The notes beneath the pieces are model-generated. The model worked only from the letters and a program-made list of their open reading frames with translations, was not told the DNA's origin and did not search any database. A program made the translations under genes and the position numbers. Below, piece after piece: positions 17,277-26,317 of a DNA stretch of 54,778 bases; position 1 is the stretch's first letter; every line of letters begins with the position of its first letter. The stretch covers positions 1 through 54,778 of the forward strand of contig JAIPDZ010000002.1 of the NCBI GenBank assembly GCA_021737425.1. The letters are read 5' to 3'. This DNA comes from Deltaproteobacteria bacterium. GTDB lineage: Bacteria > Desulfobacterota > DSM-4660 > Desulfatiglandales > Desulfatiglandaceae.

Positions 17277-17360
17277 AGGTGTCAGATTTCGGGTGTCAGG
17301 GTTTATTGTTTGCTGAAACCTGAAACCTGAACACTGGCCACTGATTTGGTTGCGGCCGTA
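17277..17360 (-). repeat. Dispersed intergenic repeat, copy C (reverse orientation)
   Basis: Read on the minus strand it runs GGCCGCAACCAAATCAGTGG, then CAGTGTTCAGGTTTCAGGTTTC, and after an A/T-rich spacer CCCTGACACCCGAAAT and GACACCT. Over most of its length it matches copy B at 1535-1625 (same block order and similar spacer). The three blocks of the hairpin are kept but less perfect than in B. Confidence 0.65.
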
Positions 17361-17419
17361 GGCCTGCATTGGGGTACCCTTTTTAAAAGCGAGTAAGGGA
17401 CGCAGACCTTCAAGGGGTA

Positions 17420-18769
17420 TTACCGCCCGGTAAAAAGCGCAGCAAAAAACCCCTCCATGTGGTGACGGTGGGGCAGGGTCCTCAGATACCCCTGTGCATC
17501 AATGAGGCGGCGTCCCCACTCCGGGATATGTTCCGCCCCATTCTCCAGGGTCAGCCGGGGGTGTCGGGCCAGGCATGCCTCAACCACCTCCTCGTTTTCC
17601 GCCCTGGAGAGGGTGCAGGTCACATAAAGCATTTTTCCCCCTGGTTTGAGCAGGGGCACGGCGCAGTCCACCATGGTGCCCTGAAGATCGGACAATCTTC
17701 TGATATCATTTTCCGTCCTAAATATCTTGATATCCGGGTGCTTGGAGATCACCCCCAAGCCCGAACACGGGGCATCGATCAGGATCCTGTCAAATGAGGC
17801 ATGTAAGCCCAACGGCAGGGGAGCCGCTGCATCCGCTGCCACCGGCAAAACAGACTTTACGCCCAAACGGGCTGTGTTCTTGAACAAACGCACCAGCCTT
17901 CTGGGTTGGCTGTCCACTGCCACCACTGGCCCTTGATCTTTCATGAGGCATGCCAGATGGGTCGATTTCCCTCCCAGACCGGCACACACATCCAAGACCG
18001 ACTCTCCCGGCCGGGGAGCCAGAAGATGTGAACAGACCTGAGCCGCCTCACCCTGGACCTGAAACCATCCCTGTTGAAAAGCCCTGAGCCGGTGGATGGG
18101 ACCGGTGAGATGATCGATGGCGATCCCTTCCGGTGAAAACCTCGCCGGGCGCCCCTCCACCCCTTCGGCCCTGAGACATGGAAGAAGTCCCTGCCGAGAG
18201 CATTTCAGGGTGTGGGTCCTCACCGTGAGTGAGGGGATGGCGTTTCCGGCCTCCAGGAGACGTTCGCTTTCCCGGGCCCCCATCTCCCGATTCCACTGTT
18301 TTACCAGCCACAGGGGATAGGAATACTTCACGGAGAGGTATTGCTCCGGGTCCTGCTCACGCTCCGGCAAGGCGATCCCATGCTTGTTCCTGCAGACATT
18401 TCTGAGGACCCCGTTGACCACCCCTGCCACATGCCTGGGTCCGGTGCGTTTGGCCTGTTTTACCGCCTCGTTGACGGCTGCGGATTCAGGGACCCGGTCC
18501 ATGAAAAATATCTGGTAAAGGGCCAGACGGATGAGGTTCAACACCGGGACTTCCATTTGCCTGAAAGGAAACCGGAGGACTTGTCTGATGACCCAATCCA
18601 GCCGAATCCGCCACCGATAGACCCCCTGCACCAGATGCACCACAAAGGCCCGGTCCCGCTCGCTTAATTCCACGTGACGGTTCAGGGCGGCGTCTACGGA
18701 ATTGAGCTTACGATCCGGGCCTTCCTCGGCCTGATTCAATAGGAGCAATGCCAGGTCCCTGGAGTCCAC
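17420..18769 (-). CDS. rsmB: 16S rRNA (cytosine-967-C5)-methyltransferase
   Basis: RsmB (Sun/Fmu): an NusB-like helical domain at about 1-130 followed by a SAM-dependent m5C methyltransferase. The SAM motif is VCAGLGGKST (261-270), the catalytic centre is IDAPCSGLG with C335, and the second cysteine is C385 in YVTCTLS. Length 449 is normal. The start is GTG at 18769, 3 bases after the DUF116 stop, which suggests coupling. def-fmt-DUF116-rsmB is a known desulfobacterial gene order. Confidence 0.94.
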   Translation of the reverse strand: MDSRDLALLLLNQAEEGPDRKLNSVDAALNRHVELSERDRAFVVHLVQGVYRWRIRLDWVIRQVLRFPFRQMEVPVLNLIRLALYQIFFMDRVPESAAVNEAVKQAKRTGPRHVAGVVNGVLRNVCRNKHGIALPEREQDPEQYLSVKYSYPLWLVKQWNREMGARESERLLEAGNAIPSLTVRTHTLKCSRQGLLPCLRAEGVEGRPARFSPEGIAIDHLTGPIHRLRAFQQGWFQVQGEAAQVCSHLLAPRPGESVLDVCAGLGGKSTHLACLMKDQGPVVAVDSQPRRLVRLFKNTARLGVKSVLPVAADAAAPLPLGLHASFDRILIDAPCSGLGVISKHPDIKIFRTENDIRRLSDLQGTMVDCAVPLLKPGGKMLYVTCTLSRAENEEVVEACLARHPRLTLENGAEHIPEWGRRLIDAQGYLRTLPHRHHMEGFFAALFTGR

Positions 18770-18772
18770 GGA

Positions 18773-19594
18773 TCAATGCCCCAGGAAGGTCTTGATCCCC
18801 TTTTCCACCAGTTCCAAATCCACATCCGTGTCAAAGCAGGGGCCGAATGGTCTTCTGTTAAAAATACCGAATACGGGGATAGGGTAGCTGTCCTGAATGC
18901 CGCTGGTCAGATCCCGCTCACATGCCACGGCGATGATGAGCTTGGGCTTCCGCTCCACCACAATCCGTCTCGCCAGGGTCCCGCCGGTTGCCACCGCTAT
19001 GGGGATGTCATAGGCCTCAGCCAGCAGGGTCAAATCTTTGATTTTGCATTTGCCGCACCGCTTGCAGTTCTGCACATTGGCCGTGATCCGGACCGTGCAT
19101 TCATGATTCTGCAGGCAATGGGGGAGAAGGATGAGAAGCTGATGGGGAGATACGGTGCTGGACTCAGCCAGGACCAATTCATTGTTGATGGCGATAAAGG
19201 AACGGCGGATTTCGCTCTTCCCAATGCCGAAACAGCGCCCCACCACCACCAAAAGAGGGGAGAGGACCCGGATCACCACCCCCCGGATGCGGCGATTAAA
19301 AAAGAGGTTCCTCCCCCTGACGATGGTCAGAACCAGTGTGAGGGCCCCTCCCAGGCCGAACAGGACCAGGGCGCCCAAAAAAATGCCCAGCAACAAAGGG
19401 AGGCTTTCGTGTATGGCGGTAAGTCCCACATAGGGCACCCACCAGAGTAAAAAGGCCGCCCCTACCAGGGCGCCACAGGTGACCAGGAGCAGAAACACGA
19501 ATATCCGCTTCTTGGGTCGGTGCTGGTTTTCCAGGTCCGCATCCGGGGGGCGCTCTTGCCCCTCCATGGCCCTTATCTGCTCGCCACTTACCAT
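18773..19594 (-). CDS. DUF116 membrane-anchored cysteine-rich protein
   Basis: A 273-residue protein with two N-terminal membrane segments (about residues 30-52 and 64-90) and a cytosolic DUF116 domain. The latter has LPHCLQNHECTVRIT followed by NCKRCGKCKIKDL, a cysteine arrangement that suggests an Fe-S cluster or zinc site, then AVATGGTLARRIV and VACERDL, and a late GPCFDTDVD. The function is unknown. DUF116 is often placed between fmt and rsmB, as here, but no direct link to translation has been shown. ATG at 19594 is used; ATG at 19567 is an alternative. Confidence 0.85.
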   Translation of the reverse strand: MVSGEQIRAMEGQERPPDADLENQHRPKKRIFVFLLLVTCGALVGAAFLLWWVPYVGLTAIHESLPLLLGIFLGALVLFGLGGALTLVLTIVRGRNLFFNRRIRGVVIRVLSPLLVVVGRCFGIGKSEIRRSFIAINNELVLAESSTVSPHQLLILLPHCLQNHECTVRITANVQNCKRCGKCKIKDLTLLAEAYDIPIAVATGGTLARRIVVERKPKLIIAVACERDLTSGIQDSYPIPVFGIFNRRPFGPCFDTDVDLELVEKGIKTFLGH

Positions 19595-19616
19595 TCCTTA
19601 CAATCCCGCGACGTCA

Positions 19617-20582
19617 TCATCCTAGGACGGTCCCTTCAGCCACCGGGAACCCCCTCAAAAAATCATCAAATGAAAGCCTCCGCTTTCCAGGGGCCTGCAG
19701 TTCCCGGATGGCAATGACCCCCTTCCCGGTCTCCACCATAAGCCCGTGTTCCGAACGACCCTTCATCCTCCCGGGCTCAAGACCGGTTCGGGTGCTATCC
19801 ATTATGTGGGGGGAAAAAAGCTTGATCCGCTTTCCCCTGATCCCTGTGATCGCCCCTGGCCAGGGGTCTAATCCCCGGATCAATGCGGACACCTTCCCCG
19901 CAGGATGTCCCCAATTGATGACGGCCATATGCTTGTCTATCTTGCCGGCATAGGTGGCCCGGCCATGTGCCTGGACCGTTTCCGTAACAGATCCGGCCTT
20001 CAGTGCATCCAGGGTCTTGAGTAAGAAACCTCTGGAGAGGACCGATAGTCTGTCGTGCAGTTGCCCAGCCGTTTCCTCCGCGCCTATGGGACACACTTCC
20101 TGGAGCAGAACGGGGCCCGTATCCATCCCTTCATCCATTCGCATGGCCGTAAGTCCGGTCCTTTTTTCATCATTGATAATGGCCCACTGGATGGGGGCGG
20201 CCCCCCGGTAGTGAGGCAGGAGCGAGGCATGGATGTTAAGGGCCCCCCATCGGGGGATATCCAGTACCCCCCGTGTAAGCATCTGGCCGAAGGCGACCAC
20301 CACGATCACGTCCGGGGTCATCTGTCGCACCCGGGTCACGAATGCCGCATCGGAAGCCTTTTCCGGCTGCAGGACCTCCAGTCCCAATGCCTGGGCCGCC
20401 GTCTTGACCGGCGGGGGGGCCGGGGTTCGTTTTCGTCCCTTGGGCCGATCCGGTTGGGTCACCACGGCCCGAACCCGATATCCCTCTTCCACAAGCCCCT
20501 TGAGTGAGGGAACAGCATAATCCGGGGTCCCCATGAACACCATCACAGGGTCCTGACCCAACCGTGTGTTATCTCCTCGCAT
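19617..20582 (-). CDS. fmt: Methionyl-tRNA formyltransferase
   Basis: Formylates Met-tRNAi using 10-formyl-THF. N-terminal motif VFMGTPDYAVPSL, the catalytic Asn/His/Asp set in LNIHASLLPHYRGAAPIQW and MDEGMDTGPVLL, and a C-terminal OB-like domain after about residue 210. At 321 residues it is normal. The ATG at 20582 lacks a good ribosome binding site; the ATG at 20543, with AGGA 7 bases upstream, would start the protein just before VFMGTPD, as in most Fmt proteins, and may be the true start. def lies 20 bases upstream. Confidence 0.95.
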   Translation of the reverse strand: MRGDNTRLGQDPVMVFMGTPDYAVPSLKGLVEEGYRVRAVVTQPDRPKGRKRTPAPPPVKTAAQALGLEVLQPEKASDAAFVTRVRQMTPDVIVVVAFGQMLTRGVLDIPRWGALNIHASLLPHYRGAAPIQWAIINDEKRTGLTAMRMDEGMDTGPVLLQEVCPIGAEETAGQLHDRLSVLSRGFLLKTLDALKAGSVTETVQAHGRATYAGKIDKHMAVINWGHPAGKVSALIRGLDPWPGAITGIRGKRIKLFSPHIMDSTRTGLEPGRMKGRSEHGLMVETGKGVIAIRELQAPGKRRLSFDDFLRGFPVAEGTVLG

Positions 20583-20602
20583 ATCCGATCCCGCAAATGG
20601 CG

Positions 20603-21100
20603 CTACGTTTCTTTTTCCCGTTTCTTCAGTTTCTTCTTGTATAAGGCCCGCTTCAGGCTGCTGATGTGGTCAATAAAAAGCGTGCCGTTGAGGTGATCAA
20701 TCTCGTGCTGGAGGCAGACGGCGAGAAGCTCTTCCGCTTCCATATCCACGGGCTTTTCATATCGGTCGAATCCACGCACTGTAACCTGGGCCCTTCTCAC
20801 CACCTCTGCTGAAAAATCAACCACGCTGAGACAGGCTTCTTCCCACCGGATGGTGTCCTCCCCCACCACAATCTCCGGGTTGATCAGCACAGCCGGGTCT
20901 CTCCCTTCTTCTCTCGGCGATTTGTCAAACACGATGACCCGCTTGAGCACACCCACCTGGTTGGCCGCAAGCCCTATACCCGGGGCCCCATACATGATCT
21001 CCAGCATCCGGTCTATCAGGCCCTGCAACTCCCCATCGATGTTTTCCACCGGCTTTGCATGGGCTTTTAACACCGGATCCGGATAGGTACGTATATCCAA
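20603..21100 (-). CDS. def: Peptide deformylase
   Basis: Metalloprotease that removes the N-formyl group from nascent proteins. The three motifs are GIGLAANQ (41-48), EACLS (88-92, metal Cys90; most family members have EGCLS) and QHEIDH (131-136, metal His132/His136 and catalytic Glu133). Length 165 is standard. The start is TTG at 21100, 8 bases after AGGGGA; no ATG is near. First gene of the def-fmt-DUF116-rsmB run. Confidence 0.95.
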   Translation of the reverse strand: MDIRTYPDPVLKAHAKPVENIDGELQGLIDRMLEIMYGAPGIGLAANQVGVLKRVIVFDKSPREEGRDPAVLINPEIVVGEDTIRWEEACLSVVDFSAEVVRRAQVTVRGFDRYEKPVDMEAEELLAVCLQHEIDHLNGTLFIDHISSLKRALYKKKLKKREKET

Positions 21101-21365
21101 AGGTCGAATCCCCTTTTTTCAGTGAACATCCCCAACAAGCTTCGGTTTCTGAAAAAGACCCCCTCATGGCCTGCAACCCCTTTCAACCACCTAAACGGTT
21201 ACGAAAAAGTAAACCTTTCCCGAGAGCAAGGGGCCTTTCCGTTCCTTATCATACTAACTCCTGAGGCCCAAGAAATCAAGAAACGCCGGGACCTTTTCGC
21301 ATGAAAGGATCTCTGTCCGCCACATCGGGGTTGACTTTTCAATCCATGGTCCCTATTCAAGGGAT

Positions 21366-21977
21366 ATGTTTATGCGTGCCATTGAATTTTTGTTTGAAGC
21401 GGGAATGTTGAAGAGGACCCCGAGAACCGGCTACCAGTTTTTGGGAACAGGAAAGGAGTCCGTGGCAGACCATTCCTTCCGGACTGCAGTGACAGGATAT
21501 GTACTTGCGTCCCTTGAACCGGATGCGGATCGGGCCAGGGTGGTTATGATGTGTCTCTTTCACGACCTGCCTGAGGCCAGGACCGGCGATCACAATTACG
21601 TGAACAAACGGTATGTGGCCTCTGATGAGCAACGGGCCCTGCTGGACCAGGTCCAGGGGCTCCCTTTCGGCGCCCACATATCAGAGGTGGTTGAGGAGTT
21701 CAATGCCACCCAGACCCTGGAGGCCCGGATTGCCAAAGATGCCGATCAAATTGACCTGATTCTGGAACTCAAGGAACAGCTGGACCTGGGCAATGCCCGC
21801 GCACAGGAGTGGCTCTCTTTTGCCATGAAACGCCTGACCACCCAAAACGGGAAACAGATGGCCCAAGGCATCCTGGACGCGGAAAGCGATGCCTGGTGGT
21901 TCGACAAGAAGACGGACTGGTGGATCAACGGCCCGGAAGACCGAAAACCGTTGAAGGCCCCCGTACCCGAAAAATGA
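21366..21977 (+). CDS. HD-domain hydrolase (YfbR/COG1896 type)
   Basis: HD phosphohydrolase of the YfbR-like group; E. coli YfbR is a 5'-deoxynucleotidase. Metal ligands are H36 (VADHSFR), H66-D67 (LFHDLPEA) and an Asp in KDADQIDL near residue 125. The segment RTGDHNYVNKRY is typical of the archaeal/deltaproteobacterial branch, whose substrate is not known. Length 203. ATG at 21366 or the ATG two codons later (21372) are both possible; AAGGG lies just upstream. It overlaps the next gene by 4 bases (ATGA). Confidence 0.85.
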   Translation: MFMRAIEFLFEAGMLKRTPRTGYQFLGTGKESVADHSFRTAVTGYVLASLEPDADRARVVMMCLFHDLPEARTGDHNYVNKRYVASDEQRALLDQVQGLPFGAHISEVVEEFNATQTLEARIAKDADQIDLILELKEQLDLGNARAQEWLSFAMKRLTTQNGKQMAQGILDAESDAWWFDKKTDWWINGPEDRKPLKAPVPEK

Positions 21978-22714
21978 GCTTCATCCAAGGGATCCAGTAC
22001 AATATCAAAGGCCTTCTGTTGGGCATCAAGACCCCCAAGCTCTTGTTCTGGGGGGTATTGCGGTTTGGGGTGGTAATTCTCATCACCTTGATCTCCGCCA
22101 CCATTATCCTGATCTACCACCAGGAAATCCTGGACCTCATCTGGGTGAAACCGACCAGCCTCTGGGTCCTCTGGCTTTGGTACCTGGTCTCATGGCTCCT
22201 GTCCCTCTGCTTGATAGGGATTTCGGCCATCCTCTCCTACCTGGTCTCCCAACTCCTTTTCAGCGTCCTCATTATGGATCATATGTCCCGCCTCACCGAG
22301 GTCCATACCAGAGGCCGATCCGAAACCGACGAGACGGGCCTCTCCTTTACACTCTTTGTTTACCTTCTGACCCAGGAGATCCCCAGGACCGTCATCCCCG
22401 TACTGCTGATACTCCTGCTTATGTTCCTGGGGCTGCTGACCCCCCTGGGGCCGGTTCTGGCAGTCATATCCTCTCTATTGGCCGCCGTATTTCTGGCCTG
22501 GGACAACACGGACCTCATCCCTGCGCGTGAAATGCGCCCTTTTAAGGAGCGCTTCGGGTTTTTGATGAGAAACATTCCCTTTCACTTGGGGTTCGGGATC
22601 CTCTTTTTGATCCCGGTCCTCAATATGGTGCTTCTCTCATTCGCCCCTGTGGGGGCCACGCTCTATCGGGTGGAAAAGGGGCATAAGACATGGCGGCCAC
22701 CGGAAAGTATCTGA
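21974..22714 (+). CDS. EI24/CysZ-like integral membrane protein
   Basis: A 246-residue membrane protein of the EI24 (etoposide-induced 2.4 / DUF540) family, related to the CysZ sulfate permease. It starts FIQGIQYNIKG, with hydrophobic segments at about 25-45, 62-95, 140-175 and 215-235, and the conserved RRF-like loop ERFGFLMRNIPFHLGFG near the C-terminus. The ATG overlaps the HD gene stop (ATGA); the open frame continues upstream only as a shadow of the HD gene. In a sulfate reducer a sulfate-transport role is attractive but not shown. Confidence 0.8.
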   Translation: MSFIQGIQYNIKGLLLGIKTPKLLFWGVLRFGVVILITLISATIILIYHQEILDLIWVKPTSLWVLWLWYLVSWLLSLCLIGISAILSYLVSQLLFSVLIMDHMSRLTEVHTRGRSETDETGLSFTLFVYLLTQEIPRTVIPVLLILLLMFLGLLTPLGPVLAVISSLLAAVFLAWDNTDLIPAREMRPFKERFGFLMRNIPFHLGFGILFLIPVLNMVLLSFAPVGATLYRVEKGHKTWRPPESI

Positions 22715-22754
22715 AAAAGTGTGGAAAAAAGCCCTCTCACGCCGCCATATCGGC

Positions 22755-22782
22755 TTGACTTATCTCTCCTTATGATTAACAT
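22755..22782 (+). promoter_or_regulatory. Possible promoter of the DnaJ/CbpA gene
   Basis: TTGACT (22755-22760) and TAACAT (22777-22782) with a 16-base spacer, about 47 bases before the ATG. The -10 is poor, and no CIRCE or clear sigma-32 motif is seen. Confidence 0.3.
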
Positions 22783-22828
22783 TTTGTCAAACAACTTACG
22801 TTTCCGACAGCACTAACCCGCATTTAAA

Positions 22829-23740
22829 ATGGCCGGAAAAGATTATTATAAAATTCTGGGGTTGACCCGATCCGCCTCTTCGGGGGAGATCAAGAAGGCA
22901 TACCGCAAACTTGCCCTTAAGTACCACCCGGATCACAACAAGGGGGATGCTGCCGCTGAGGCCAAGTTCAAGGATATCAGTGAAGCGTATGCGGTATTGA
23001 GCAACCCTGAGAAAAAGAAGCAGTATGACATGTTCGGGGCCGAGGGGTTTCAGAACCGCTACTCCCAGGAAGACATTTTCAGAGGGTTTGACCTGGGAAG
23101 CATCTTTAAAGAGTTTGGTTTTGGCGGCGCCGGCAGGGGTCACAATATTTTCAACCAGATGTTCGGCGGCATGGACAATCACGGGTATAGCGGTTTCCAG
23201 GGCGCCCCACAGGGCTACAAAGGCCAAAATCTGGTGTACGAACTCCCCATGTCCCTCGAAGAGCTGTGCCAAAACACCAGCAAAACCATTACCTATCAGA
23301 TCGATGGTCGCCAGGAACGCATTTCCGTCAAGGTCCCTGCAGGCATGTCCGGGGGCCAGAAACTGAGACTCCACGGCAAGGGCCAACCCGGCCCCAACGG
23401 CGGTCCCGCCGGGGACCTGTACATTCAAATCAAGGAACTGAACCATCCTCTTTTTAAAAGGGATAACAGTAACTTGTATCTGAAAAAGAAGCTTCGATTC
23501 TCAGAGGCGGTCCTGGGTTCTGCCATTGAAGTCAAAACCATTGATGGAAAGGTCCTCAACCTCAAGGTACCGCCGGGCACCCAGGACGGGGCCAAATTCA
23601 GGCTCAAGGCGTATGGGATGCCCAAATACGGCGGCGCCGGAAGGGGCGATGCCTATGTGGAAATTCGCATTGACGTCCCCAAAGACCTTACAGACACACA
23701 AAAGCACCTGATCAGCAATTTACAGGATGCGGGGTTATAA
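22829..23740 (+). CDS. DnaJ-family co-chaperone without zinc finger (CbpA type)
   Basis: Class B J-protein that stimulates DnaK ATPase. J-domain at 1-70 with HPD at 33-35, a Gly/Phe-rich linker to about residue 125, no CxxCxGxG repeats, and two beta-barrel C-terminal domains with [22 protein letters not shown] and [19 protein letters not shown]. Length 303 matches CbpA. No dnaK or grpE is nearby. No clear ribosome binding site precedes the ATG. Followed 25 bases later by the thiolase gene. Confidence 0.92.
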   Translation: MAGKDYYKILGLTRSASSGEIKKAYRKLALKYHPDHNKGDAAAEAKFKDISEAYAVLSNPEKKKQYDMFGAEGFQNRYSQEDIFRGFDLGSIFKEFGFGGAGRGHNIFNQMFGGMDNHGYSGFQGAPQGYKGQNLVYELPMSLEELCQNTSKTITYQIDGRQERISVKVPAGMSGGQKLRLHGKGQPGPNGGPAGDLYIQIKELNHPLFKRDNSNLYLKKKLRFSEAVLGSAIEVKTIDGKVLNLKVPPGTQDGAKFRLKAYGMPKYGGAGRGDAYVEIRIDVPKDLTDTQKHLISNLQDAGL

Positions 23741-23765
23741 AACCGAACCACAGCGTTGATCTCCT

Positions 23766-24737
23766 ATGAAGGCCTTATCTGTTTTTTCAGGAGGCCTCGA
23801 CAGCATGCTGGCTGCCAGCCTGATAAGGGCGCAGGGCATGGATGTCCTGGCCCTTTTTTTTGAAACCCCCTTTTTTACTGCAGAACGTGCGGAAAAATCG
23901 GCACAAGACATCGATCTCCCCCTCAAAATCGTGGACATAACGGCACGTCATCTCAGCATCGTCAGAAATCCGAGATACGGATACGGCGAAAACATGAATC
24001 CTTGCATTGATTGTCATGCCCTTATGGTCCGCATGGCAGGGGAAATGCTCCAAAGTGAACAGGCCCACTTTGTCATCACCGGAGAGGTCCTGGGGCAGAG
24101 ACCCATGTCCCAGAACAAAAAATCCTTAGACCTGGTGGCCGCGGAAAGCGGCCTCAACGGTCTTCTCCTGCGTCCCTTATCCGCGAAGTGTCTTGCGCCC
24201 ACCATACCCGAGACCGAGGGATGGGTGGACAGGGAAACCCTGATGGGAATTCAGGGCCGTTCCAGAAAACCCCAAATGGAAATGGCCAACCGCCTTGGCA
24301 TTTCCGATTACCCCTCACCCGCGGGGGGTTGCCTCTTGACTGAGAAGGGTTTTTCGCGGCGTCTGCAGGACCTTTTTTCCTTCCAAAACCGTATCGACCC
24401 AAAAGACCTACGTCTGTTGAAGCTGGGAAGGCACTTTCGAATTGCGCCTGAAACCAAAGTGGTGGTAGGCAGGAATAAGCGGGAGAATGCTCTGATCAAC
24501 GAGCTGTGCAAAGCAGAGGATACCACCCTTTATTCCGCCTCGGTTCCGGGCCCCACGGTCTTGGTCTCGGGGACCCTGTCTGCTGAAGCGCTGGAGACGG
24601 CAGCGGCCATCACCACCGCTTACAGCGACACTGCGGATGCCGGCGTAAATGAGGTCAGAGTGGCGGATAGAAATGGAACCTGGTTGGTGAGGGCGGAAAT
24701 TCGTGACAAAAAGGATTTTAGATGTTACATGATTTAG
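23766..24737 (+). CDS. ThiI/MnmA-like PP-loop ATPase with NFACT-R-like C-terminal domain
   Basis: Predicted tRNA sulfur-transfer enzyme. The PP-loop SGGLDS (8-13) activates the target nucleotide by adenylation; the three cysteines C80, C83 (NPCIDCH) and C189 (AGGCLL) are placed as in Fe-S or persulfide-using tRNA thiolases. After about residue 215 a second domain has VGRNKREN (234-241) and LYSASVPGPTVLVSG, the fingerprint of NFACT-R, an RNA-binding domain otherwise known from RqcH. The fusion implies that it binds its own tRNA or rRNA target. The exact modification is unknown. Annotated variously as ThiI or MnmA in relatives; neither name is safe. Confidence 0.75.
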   Translation: MKALSVFSGGLDSMLAASLIRAQGMDVLALFFETPFFTAERAEKSAQDIDLPLKIVDITARHLSIVRNPRYGYGENMNPCIDCHALMVRMAGEMLQSEQAHFVITGEVLGQRPMSQNKKSLDLVAAESGLNGLLLRPLSAKCLAPTIPETEGWVDRETLMGIQGRSRKPQMEMANRLGISDYPSPAGGCLLTEKGFSRRLQDLFSFQNRIDPKDLRLLKLGRHFRIAPETKVVVGRNKRENALINELCKAEDTTLYSASVPGPTVLVSGTLSAEALETAAAITTAYSDTADAGVNEVRVADRNGTWLVRAEIRDKKDFRCYMI

Positions 24738-24821
24738 GGGAGTTTGGTAGGATAATGGGTGTTCAAAAGGCTGCACAACGCCCCTGCACGGGGAAGAAGG
24801 CCAAAAGGAAAGGGTTGGGTT

Positions 24822-25136
24822 GTGGCACATCATGAAAGGGAAAATGAGGACCTGGAGCAGGCTGAGCTGCCACAGGACTTGGGAGAATCAACCCAGGACC
24901 GCCCGGGAAAACCGAAGACCTACTACGACCCCATCATCTTCCGGGATTGGTGCAAGTCCTGTGGCATATGCATCGCCTTTTGTCCCAAACACGTCATCGG
25001 CCGCGGCAAAGACACAAAACCGGTCATTGAACGGCCGGACGATTGTATCGGCTGCCGGTTCTGTGAATTGCACTGTCCCGACTTTGCCATCACCGTCAGG
25101 GAACGCCCTGTGAAAGGCATTTTGCATGAGGCCTAA
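24822..25136 (+). CDS. korD: 2-oxoacid:ferredoxin oxidoreductase delta subunit (ferredoxin-like)
   Basis: A 104-residue protein with two 4Fe-4S motifs, CKSCGICIAFCP and CIGCRFCELHCP, each C-x2-C-x2-C-x3-C-P. It relays electrons from the thiamine active site of KorAB to ferredoxin. Start GTG at 24822 with AAAGGG 7 bases before; the open frame runs back to 24759 without a better start. It overlaps korA by 11 bases. The order korD-A-B-C, all but one joined by overlaps, marks a 2-oxoglutarate-type enzyme of the reductive or incomplete TCA cycle. Confidence 0.9.
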   Translation: MAHHERENEDLEQAELPQDLGESTQDRPGKPKTYYDPIIFRDWCKSCGICIAFCPKHVIGRGKDTKPVIERPDDCIGCRFCELHCPDFAITVRERPVKGILHEA

Positions 25137-26277
25137 GGCAACCCCAAAAAGACAACTGCTTCAAGGCAATGAGGCCATTGTAGAAGGTGCGCTGGCCGCG
25201 GGATGTACGTTTTTTGCCGGATACCCCATCACCCCGGCATCTGAAATCAGCGAAATCCTTTCGGTTCGACTTCCCCGGCAGGGGGGGACCTTTATCCAGA
25301 TGGAGGATGAGATTGCGAGCATGGGCGCCATTATCGGGGCCTCACTAACGGGCGCCAAGAGCATGACCGCCACGAGCGGCCCGGGATTCTCACTCATGCA
25401 GGAAAATCTGGGGTTCGCCTGCATCACTGAAGTCCCCTGTGTCATCGTCAACGTAATGCGCGGGGGTCCCAGCACAGGTCTTCCCACCAATCCGGCCCAG
25501 GGCGATGTCATGCAAGCCAGATGGGGGACCCATGGCGATCATCCCATCATTGTAATGGCGGTCTCCACGGTCAGGGACTGTTTTGACATCACGGTCCAGG
25601 CCTTTAATTTTTCAGAGGAGTACCGGGTCCCGGTGATTGTGCTCTCCGATGAGATGGTGGCCCATACCCGGGAAACCGTTGTCCTCCCTTCCCGGGAGGA
25701 GATCACGGTGTTTGATCGCATTCGCCCGGATATGCCGGCCGAATGGTACATCCCCTATGAGGGAGACAGCCGGGGCGTGCCTCGCATGGCCGCCTTCGGG
25801 GACGGATTCAGGCACCATGTGACCGGCCTCGTTCATGATCCCCGCGGGTTTCCCACCCAGCGGCCGGATGAAATCGATCACTTCATGCACCGTCTATTCA
25901 AAAAAATCAGCAAGAATCTTAAAACGATACAGCTCACAAAATCATTTTTTTTAGACGATGCCGAGATTGCGGTGGTGGCCTACGGTTCGGTGGCCAGGTC
26001 GGCCCACCGGGCCGTTTTGGAGGCCAGAGAAATGGGAATCCGAGCCGGATTGCTGCAACTCTGCACCCTGTTTCCCTTTCCCAGGGAGAGCGTGGAGCGC
26101 GTGGCTCGGCAATGCAGGGCCATAGTGGTCCCTGAGATGAGCATCGGCCAGATGAGCAGAGAAGTCAAACGGGTCAATCAAGGATTCTGCCGGGTGGAAA
26201 AACACAGCCGCATTGACGGGCAGCTCATCACCCCGGATGAGATATGCAATCGGCTGATACAACTCCATCACTCCTAA
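25126..26277 (+). CDS. korA: 2-oxoglutarate:ferredoxin oxidoreductase alpha subunit
   Basis: The pyrimidine-binding and core domains of a 2-oxoacid:ferredoxin oxidoreductase. Residues 10-25 carry LLQGNEAIVEGALAAG, followed by the substrate loop GYPITPASE, MEDEIASMGAIIGAS and TSGPGFSLMQEN. GLPTNPAQGD fits the 2-oxoglutarate (Kor) group, in contrast to the pyruvate enzymes. The C-terminal third (EIAVVAYGSVARSAH) is the domain II Rossmann fold. Length 383 is normal for KorA. It forms heterodimers with KorB in the cytoplasm; typical of anaerobes. Confidence 0.92.
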   Translation: MRPKATPKRQLLQGNEAIVEGALAAGCTFFAGYPITPASEISEILSVRLPRQGGTFIQMEDEIASMGAIIGASLTGAKSMTATSGPGFSLMQENLGFACITEVPCVIVNVMRGGPSTGLPTNPAQGDVMQARWGTHGDHPIIVMAVSTVRDCFDITVQAFNFSEEYRVPVIVLSDEMVAHTRETVVLPSREEITVFDRIRPDMPAEWYIPYEGDSRGVPRMAAFGDGFRHHVTGLVHDPRGFPTQRPDEIDHFMHRLFKKISKNLKTIQLTKSFFLDDAEIAVVAYGSVARSAHRAVLEAREMGIRAGLLQLCTLFPFPRESVERVARQCRAIVVPEMSIGQMSREVKRVNQGFCRVEKHSRIDGQLITPDEICNRLIQLHHS

Positions 26278-26317
26278 TCCTGCTCGGGCGTATGAATCAG
26301 ACGTCCTGGGAGCGCAA

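Noticed and set aside
21331-21359. TTGACT-17-TATTCA as promoter of the HD gene
   Set aside because: It ends only 6 bases before the start codon, which would need leaderless translation; kept as possible but not reported.
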